Assembly: GCA_001464935.1 (NCBI GenBank) | Contig: LNEL01000055.1 | Coordinates: forward strand, 1-64,000 | Source of the DNA: Gammaproteobacteria bacterium Ga0077536 | GTDB lineage: Bacteria > Pseudomonadota > Gammaproteobacteria > Ga0077536 | DNA length: 64,000 bases | Direction: 5' to 3' | Part shown: in pieces, positions 59,624 to 64,000 of the stretch | How the letters are laid out: each line of letters starts with the position of its first letter | Position numbering within the stretch: the stretch's first letter is position 1 | The notes under the pieces: model-generated | The model's database searches: none | What the model saw: only the letters and a program-made list of their open reading frames with translations | Told to the model about the DNA's origin: nothing | Translations under genes and position numbers: made by a program

Positions 59624-60559
59624 TCAGGGCCGGTTGTCGATTTCGGCGCCTTCCTTCTGCACCGGCAGCAGTTCCTGCCGCGTCGCGCCGAGGGCGAGCA
59701 CCATCGCACCGGCGACGTAGATCGACGAGTAGACGCCGACGACGATGCCGATCGTCAGCGCGATCGAGAAGCTGCGAATCATCTCGCCACCGAAGAACAA
59801 CAGTGCGAGCACGGCCAGCAGCGTCACGAGGCTGGTGTTGATCGTGCGCGACAGCGTCTGGTTCAGCGACGCGTTGACCACATCGATCGGTTCGGCCTTG
59901 CGCATGTTGCGGAAGTTCTCGCGGATGCGATCGAGGATGACGATGGTGTCGTTCAGCGAGTAGCCCATGATCGCGAGCACGGCCGCGAGCGCGTTCAGGT
60001 CGAACTCCATGCGCGTGATCGAGAACAGCCCGAGGATGACCAGCACGTCGTGCACAGTCGCAGTGATGGAGCCCACGGCGAACTTGAAGGTGAAGCGCAG
60101 CATCACGTAGATCAGGATGCCGCCCATGGCGATCAGCGCCGCGATCAGGCCTTCCTCGGTGAGTTCCTCGCCAACCTGCGGTCCGACGAACTCGACGCGC
60201 CGGACCTCCGTGTCAGGGAACAGTTTCTCCATCCGGTTCCCGATGTCCTTGCTGGCGGCCTCGGCGCCACCGACCGCTTCGGTCGGCGGCAGGCGCACGA
60301 GCACGTTCTGCGGGCCACCGAAGTTCTGCACCACGCCGGCCCCGAAATCGGACGTCTTCAGGGTGCCGCGGACTTCGTCGAGCGACGGCGCTTCCTTGAA
60401 GGCGAGTTCGATCACCGTACCGCCGGTGAACTCCACGCCGAGATTGAGGCCCTGGGTCGCCAGCGAACCAATCGCCGCAAGATTGATGATCGTCGACAGG
60501 ATCAGGCCGGCGCGGCGCCAGCGCATGAAGTCGATGTTCAGGATTTTCCAGGTGGCCAT
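59624..60559 (-). CDS. secF: Protein translocase subunit SecF
   Basis: 311 residues with six membrane helices, one before and five after a periplasmic domain; GVEFTGGTVIELAF and MGYSLNDTIVILDRIREN are the conserved SecF stretches. With SecD it uses the proton-motive force to pull exported proteins out of the channel. secD ends 48 bases upstream. Confidence 0.97.
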   Translation of the reverse strand: MATWKILNIDFMRWRRAGLILSTIINLAAIGSLATQGLNLGVEFTGGTVIELAFKEAPSLDEVRGTLKTSDFGAGVVQNFGGPQNVLVRLPPTEAVGGAEAASKDIGNRMEKLFPDTEVRRVEFVGPQVGEELTEEGLIAALIAMGGILIYVMLRFTFKFAVGSITATVHDVLVILGLFSITRMEFDLNALAAVLAIMGYSLNDTIVILDRIRENFRNMRKAEPIDVVNASLNQTLSRTINTSLVTLLAVLALLFFGGEMIRSFSIALTIGIVVGVYSSIYVAGAMVLALGATRQELLPVQKEGAEIDNRP

Positions 60560-60607
60560 GGCTGGGCGGTGCTCCGGGCGCTGTTCGCGCCGCTTACGTT
60601 GACGCGA

Positions 60608-62434
60608 TCAGACGGACAGACGGTTCAGGCGACGGCCGCCGTACACCAGGTTCACGATCGCGCGGGTGCCGACGATCGCCGTGAACATCGAGGTGGCGAT
60701 GCCCAGCGACAGCGTCACGGCGAAGCCCTTGACCGGGCCCGAGCCGAAGCTGAAGAGCACGATGCCCGCGATCAGCGTGGTCAGGTTCGAGTCGAGAATC
60801 GTGCCGAACGCGCGGTCGTAACCGGCATGGATGCTCGCCTGCGGGCTCATGCCGCGCCGGATTTCCTCACGGATGCGCTCGTTGATCAGGACGTTCGCAT
60901 CGACCGCCATGCCCACCGTCAGCAGGATGCCGGCGATGCCGGGCAGGGTCAGCGTCGCCTGCAGCATCGACAGCAGCGCGACCAGCAGCACCACGTTCAG
61001 CAGCAGCGCGACGTTCGCGATCAGGCCGAATGCCCGGTAGTAGAACAACATGAACAGGCACACGGCGGCAAAGCCGATCACGCAGGCGCGAAAGCCGTTG
61101 TCGATATTGCTCTGACCGAGGCTCGGGCCGACGGTGCGTTCCTCGACGATTTCCATCGGCGCGGCGAGCGCGCCGGCGCGCAGCAGCAGCGCGAGATCGG
61201 CGGCTTCGTTCGTCGAATCTAGGCCGGTGATCTGGAAGCGCTTGCCGAGTTCGTCACGAATCGTCGCGACGTTGATGACTTCTTCGACCGGCTTGCCTGC
61301 CTGCTGCTCGATGAACACGACGGCCATCGGCTTGCCGATCAGCTCGCGCGTGGCGCGCGCGAAGGACCGTGAGCCCTTGCCGTCGAGCGTGATGTACACC
61401 GCCGGCTCGCCGGTCTGGCTCTCGATGCCCGAGCTCGCGTCGATGATCGACTCGCCCATCAGCAGCACGCGCTTCTCGAGCAGCACGGGTTCGCCGCTGC
61501 GCTGGCGATAGAGCTTCGAGCCCACCGGCACCTTGCCGGCTTCCGCGGCGTCCAGGTCGCCGTCGATATCGACCATGCGGAACTCGAGCGTTGCCGTCGC
61601 GCCGAGCAGCTTCTTCGCCTCCGCGGTGTCCTCGACGCCGGGCAGCTGTACCACGATGCGGCTGTCGCCCTGCTGCTGGATGACGGGCTCGGCGACGCCA
61701 AACTCGTTGATGCGGTTGCGCAGCGTCGTGAGGTTCTGCTTGATCGCGATCTTGCGCGCCTCGGACATGAACTCGGGCTTCGGCGTCAGCGTCAGCAACG
61801 CGGCGTCATCCGGGCTTTCGCTCGGGACGAGATCCGGATACTCGGCGGCAATGGCGTCGACGCCGGCCGTGCGCGCGTCGGCGTTCAGAAAGCTGATGCG
61901 CAGGCCACCGGACGGGTCCGGCGTCACGGTGCGGAAGCGGATCTTCTGTTCGCGCAGCGTCGCGCGCAGTTCGGCGGCAAAGCGCTCCTGGGTGTGCTTC
62001 TGCACCGCGTCGGTGTCGACCTGCATCAGGAAGTGCACGCCGCCGCGCAGGTCCAGGCCCATGTACATCGGCTTGCCGCCGAGCATCCGCAACCAACCCG
62101 GCGTGCCGGGCGCGAGATTCAGCGCGACGAGGTACTTCAGCGGATCCACTGCCTGTTCGAGCAGTGGCTGGGCCTTCGTGCGATCGGCGTCGCTCGCGAA
62201 GCGGATCAGCAGTCGATCCTCGCCCATTTCAGTGCTCTTGATCGCAATGCCGGCGTCGGTGAGCGGCTTCTCGAGCGCCTTGACCAGTGCCTCGTCGACC
62301 GGCGCCGAGCGGCGCGCCGTGATCTGCAGCGCCGGGTCGAAGCCGTAGAGGTTCGGCAGCGCATACAGCGCGCCGATCACCAGCACGGCAACGACCACCA
62401 GGTAACGCCACAGCGAGTTAGTGTTTTGGATCAT
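60608..62434 (-). CDS. secD: Protein translocase subunit SecD
   Basis: 608 residues. One N-terminal membrane helix, a large periplasmic P1 domain containing YMGLDLRGGVHFLMQV, and five C-terminal helices with GMAVDANVLINERIREE. It partners SecF, whose gene follows. yajC lies 43 bases upstream and the four genes yajC-secD-secF share the normal order. Confidence 0.97.
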   Translation of the reverse strand: MIQNTNSLWRYLVVVAVLVIGALYALPNLYGFDPALQITARRSAPVDEALVKALEKPLTDAGIAIKSTEMGEDRLLIRFASDADRTKAQPLLEQAVDPLKYLVALNLAPGTPGWLRMLGGKPMYMGLDLRGGVHFLMQVDTDAVQKHTQERFAAELRATLREQKIRFRTVTPDPSGGLRISFLNADARTAGVDAIAAEYPDLVPSESPDDAALLTLTPKPEFMSEARKIAIKQNLTTLRNRINEFGVAEPVIQQQGDSRIVVQLPGVEDTAEAKKLLGATATLEFRMVDIDGDLDAAEAGKVPVGSKLYRQRSGEPVLLEKRVLLMGESIIDASSGIESQTGEPAVYITLDGKGSRSFARATRELIGKPMAVVFIEQQAGKPVEEVINVATIRDELGKRFQITGLDSTNEAADLALLLRAGALAAPMEIVEERTVGPSLGQSNIDNGFRACVIGFAAVCLFMLFYYRAFGLIANVALLLNVVLLVALLSMLQATLTLPGIAGILLTVGMAVDANVLINERIREEIRRGMSPQASIHAGYDRAFGTILDSNLTTLIAGIVLFSFGSGPVKGFAVTLSLGIATSMFTAIVGTRAIVNLVYGGRRLNRLSV

Positions 62435-62477
62435 GGGAATCGCCGGTCTGACGACGCCGCCGGGGCGGGCGTCTCGG

Positions 62478-62807
62478 TTAAAGGTCCTTCAGGGTGCCCT
62501 TCGGCAGCACGGTGGTGACGGCCGGCTTCTGCAGCCGCACCTCGACACCCTTGGCGATTTCGACTTTCAGGAAATTGTCGCCGACCTCCACGATGCGGCC
62601 GACGATGCCCCCACTGGTGACGATTTCGTCGCCCTTGCCGAGGGCCTGCACCAGTTTCTGGTGCTCCTTCTGCCGTTTGACCTGCGGACGGATCAGGAAC
62701 AGGTAGAACACGACGAACAGGATGATCAGCGGCAGAAAGGCAAACGCGCTCTGTTCGGGCGCGGCCGGCGCAGCCTGGGCCCAGGCGTCGGCGATGAAGA
62801 AGTTCAT
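62478..62807 (-). CDS. yajC: Sec translocon accessory subunit YajC
   Basis: 109 residues. A single membrane helix (FAFLPLIILFVVFYLFLI) near the N-terminus precedes RPQVKRQKEHQKLVQAL and a cytoplasmic beta domain with GGIVGRIVEVGDNFLKVEIA. YajC joins the SecDF complex. A 64-base gap separates it from tgt. Confidence 0.96.
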   Translation of the reverse strand: MNFFIADAWAQAAPAAPEQSAFAFLPLIILFVVFYLFLIRPQVKRQKEHQKLVQALGKGDEIVTSGGIVGRIVEVGDNFLKVEIAKGVEVRLQKPAVTTVLPKGTLKDL

Positions 62808-62871
62808 GGGGCTCCCCCGTCAAAAATCGGCCGGCATTATGGCACAGCCCTTCCCGGCGCGGGCAGCGCGC

Positions 62872-63999
<1,128 letters not shown>

Positions 64000-64000
64000 T

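Overview
The window is a GC-rich stretch of a gammaproteobacterial chromosome. The gene orders resemble those I know from Pseudomonas and Xanthomonas: pilBCD-coaE, clpB-pgeF-rluD-bamD-pilSR, the complete mra/dcw cluster, rsmI-lpoA-yraN-diaA-dolP-sspBA-petCBA, hisGD-murA-ibaG and tgt-yajC-secDF. I cannot assign a genus from sequence alone. I see no tRNA, insertion sequence, prophage or CRISPR array. Coding density is very high and most neighbouring starts and stops overlap by 1-8 bases.

Layout. 1-4375 (minus): the N-terminus of a membrane GT-C-like glycosyltransferase, the major pilin gene pilA (with a one-base frameshift in this sequence), the two-component pair pilR/pilS and a small zinc-ribbon-like membrane protein. 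4638-8352 (plus): sucC, sucD and glutamine-dependent nadE. 8382-9185 (minus): bamD. 9292-18293 (plus): rluD, pgeF, clpB behind a clear sigma-32 promoter, then pilB, pilC, pilD and coaE, followed by zapD. 19108-24229 (minus): a Nudix/ThiE-like fusion, argJ and secA, with a divergent DciA-like gene at 24378-24689.

24723-43457 (minus) is the division and cell-wall cluster, transcribed mraZ-rsmH-ftsL-ftsI-murE-murF-mraY-murD-ftsW-murG-murC-murB-ddlB-ftsQ-ftsA-ftsZ-lpxC. Its promoter has near-consensus -35 and -10 boxes followed by three GTGGG MraZ boxes at exact 10-bp spacing. Upstream of it lies rnpB (RNase P RNA, minus). Then come rsmI (minus) and lpoA-yraN-diaA-dolP (plus). 48566-59607 (minus) carries sspB, sspA, the cytochrome bc1 genes petCBA, hisD, hisG, murA, ibaG, mlaC, gloA, purT and pdxB. 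59624-63987 (minus) carries secF, secD, yajC and tgt.

Functional themes: type IV pilus assembly and its sigma-54/PilR control; peptidoglycan precursor synthesis and divisome assembly; envelope biogenesis (bamD, lpxC, lpoA, dolP, mlaC, sec genes); and scattered central metabolism.

I found no convincing undescribed multi-gene system. The most useful leads are the pilA frameshift, a probable pilin-associated GT-C glycosyltransferase at the left edge, the sigma-54 promoter and leader palindrome of pilA, a terminator-shaped hairpin in the secA leader where E. coli has secM, a PilB without its usual tetracysteine zinc motif, and an mla locus reduced to mlaC.
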